From contig CAXBQO010000057.1 in the NCBI GenBank assembly GCA_963977945.1, positions 1-7,029 on the forward strand: DNA of 7,029 nt, in the 5' to 3' direction. The DNA comes from CALMJB01 sp963977945 (GTDB lineage Bacteria; Actinomycetota; Actinomycetes; Nanopelagicales; Nanopelagicaceae). This document shows, piece after piece, positions 6,300 through 7,029 of this stretch. Each line of letters opens with the position of its first letter. Position 1 is the first letter of the stretch. A program made the translations under genes and the position numbers. The notes under the pieces were generated by a model. That model saw only the letters and a program-made list of their open reading frames with translations, made no database searches and had not been told where the DNA came from.

Positions 6300-7029
6300 C
6301 TATTTTGTATCTACGCCACTTTCTTTTCGTTGCGCGGCGGTAATTGGTGTTGGCGCACCAGTTAATGGATCTGCGCCACTTGCAGTCTTTGGAAAGGCAA
6401 TTACCTCGCGAATTGAATTAGCTCCGGCCAGCAAAGCACATAAGCGATCTATTCCAAATGCAATTCCACCATGTGGTGGTGGACCATATTTAAAGGCTTC
6501 AAGCAAAAATCCAAATTTACTTTCAGCTTCAGACTGAGTAAGACCGATGGTTTTAAATACCCGCTGTTGAACCTCTGATTCGTGGATACGAATTGAACCA
6601 CCACCAATTTCATTTCCGTTAAGCACAATGTCATATGCATACGCCAACGCTTGCCCTGGTGCTGAATCAAAACTTTCTTTAAATTCTGGTTTTGGACCAG
6701 TGAATGGATGATGTACCGCGGTCCAGCCGGCTTTTGGATCATCTGCATTTACCGGCTCAAACATAGGCGCATCTACAACCCACAGAAATTCCCATTTATT
6801 TTCTGGAATTAAATTACAACGGTTTCCAATTTCTAATCGCGCCGCTCCTAAAAGATTTTGGGATGTTGACTTACCGCCAGCTGCAAAGAAAATGGCATCA
6901 CCATTTTTTGCGCCAACTTTGCTTGCGATATTTTTACTTTCAGTTTCAGATAAGTTTTTTGCCACCGGTCCGGCTAATGAACCATCTGCTTGAACCAGAA
7001 TATATGCCAAACCTTTCGCGCCTCGTGCT
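6300..7029 (-). CDS. aspS: Aspartyl-tRNA synthetase, C-terminal 242 residues (cut by window edge)
   Basis: This is the C-terminal portion of a bacterial-type AspRS, the class II enzyme that charges tRNA-Asp (in many actinobacteria also tRNA-Asn, corrected later by GatCAB). The frame is open to the right edge and begins ARGAKGLAYILVQADG. A TTG at 7010 is internal and not the start, because the homologous GAKGLA lies before it. The first ~75 visible residues fit the end of the bacterial insertion (GAD) domain. Then come the catalytic-core segments EFLWVVDAPMFE (80-91), AVHHPFTGPKPE (104-115), GGGSIRIH (142-149) and class II motif 3 GGIAFGIDRL (187-196), followed by FPKTASGADPLTGAPTPI (212-229) at the C-terminus (numbering from the first visible codon). 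The stop is TAG at 6302-6300. The anticodon-binding domain is outside the window, so Asp-only versus Asp/Asn specificity cannot be judged. Confidence 0.97.
   Translation of the reverse strand, partial: ARGAKGLAYILVQADGSLAGPVAKNLSETESKNIASKVGAKNGDAIFFAAGGKSTSQNLLGAARLEIGNRCNLIPENKWEFLWVVDAPMFEPVNADDPKAGWTAVHHPFTGPKPEFKESFDSAPGQALAYAYDIVLNGNEIGGGSIRIHESEVQQRVFKTIGLTQSEAESKFGFLLEAFKYGPPPHGGIAFGIDRLCALLAGANSIREVIAFPKTASGADPLTGAPTPITAAQRKESGVDTK

Noticed and set aside
6449..6748. Minus-strand open frame of 99 codons inside aspS in another frame
   Set aside because: The aspS frame carries the class II motifs over the same bases; this is a shadow frame.
7008..7010. TTG as a possible start of a shorter AspRS-like protein
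   Set aside because: The frame continues upstream to the window edge with residues ARGAKG that match AspRS, so the TTG is an internal leucine codon.

Overview
The window reads as chromosomal housekeeping DNA from a low-GC, small-genome actinobacterium. The best guess is the freshwater acI / 'Candidatus Nanopelagicales' type, such as Planktophila or Nanopelagicus relatives. Two observations support this: the gene order is one I know from Actinobacteria (alaS, ruvX, mltG, aroE, a prepilin peptidase, aroC, as around Rv2555c-Rv2551c in Mycobacterium tuberculosis), and the DNA is AT-rich with short spacers. The lineage is an inference from order and composition; no phylogeny was possible.

Every supported gene is on the minus strand, so transcription runs from high to low coordinates. 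In that order the genes are: the C-terminal part of aspS (aspartyl-tRNA synthetase, cut by the right edge), a small DUF948-type membrane protein, alaS (alanyl-tRNA synthetase), ruvX (pre-16S rRNA nuclease / Holliday-junction resolvase-like protein), mltG (endolytic murein transglycosylase), aroE (shikimate dehydrogenase), a short divergent A24 prepilin peptidase, and the first 68 codons of aroC (chorismate synthase, cut by the left edge). Spacers are 12, 38, 44, -4, 12, 64 and 24 bp. This compact spacing suggests one long operon, possibly with an internal break in the 64-bp spacer before the peptidase gene.

The genes cover tRNA charging for two amino acids, ribosomal RNA maturation, control of peptidoglycan strand length, and two steps of the shikimate pathway to chorismate. 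The peptidase would process pilin-like precursors at the membrane. I see no tRNA or rRNA gene, mobile element, CRISPR array, phage gene or defence system. No stretch over 65 bp lacks a gene. The part most worth a second look is the peptidase gene: it keeps both catalytic aspartates, but its surrounding motifs are eroded and its DNA is clearly more AT-rich than its neighbours. I found no evidence of an undescribed multi-gene system.
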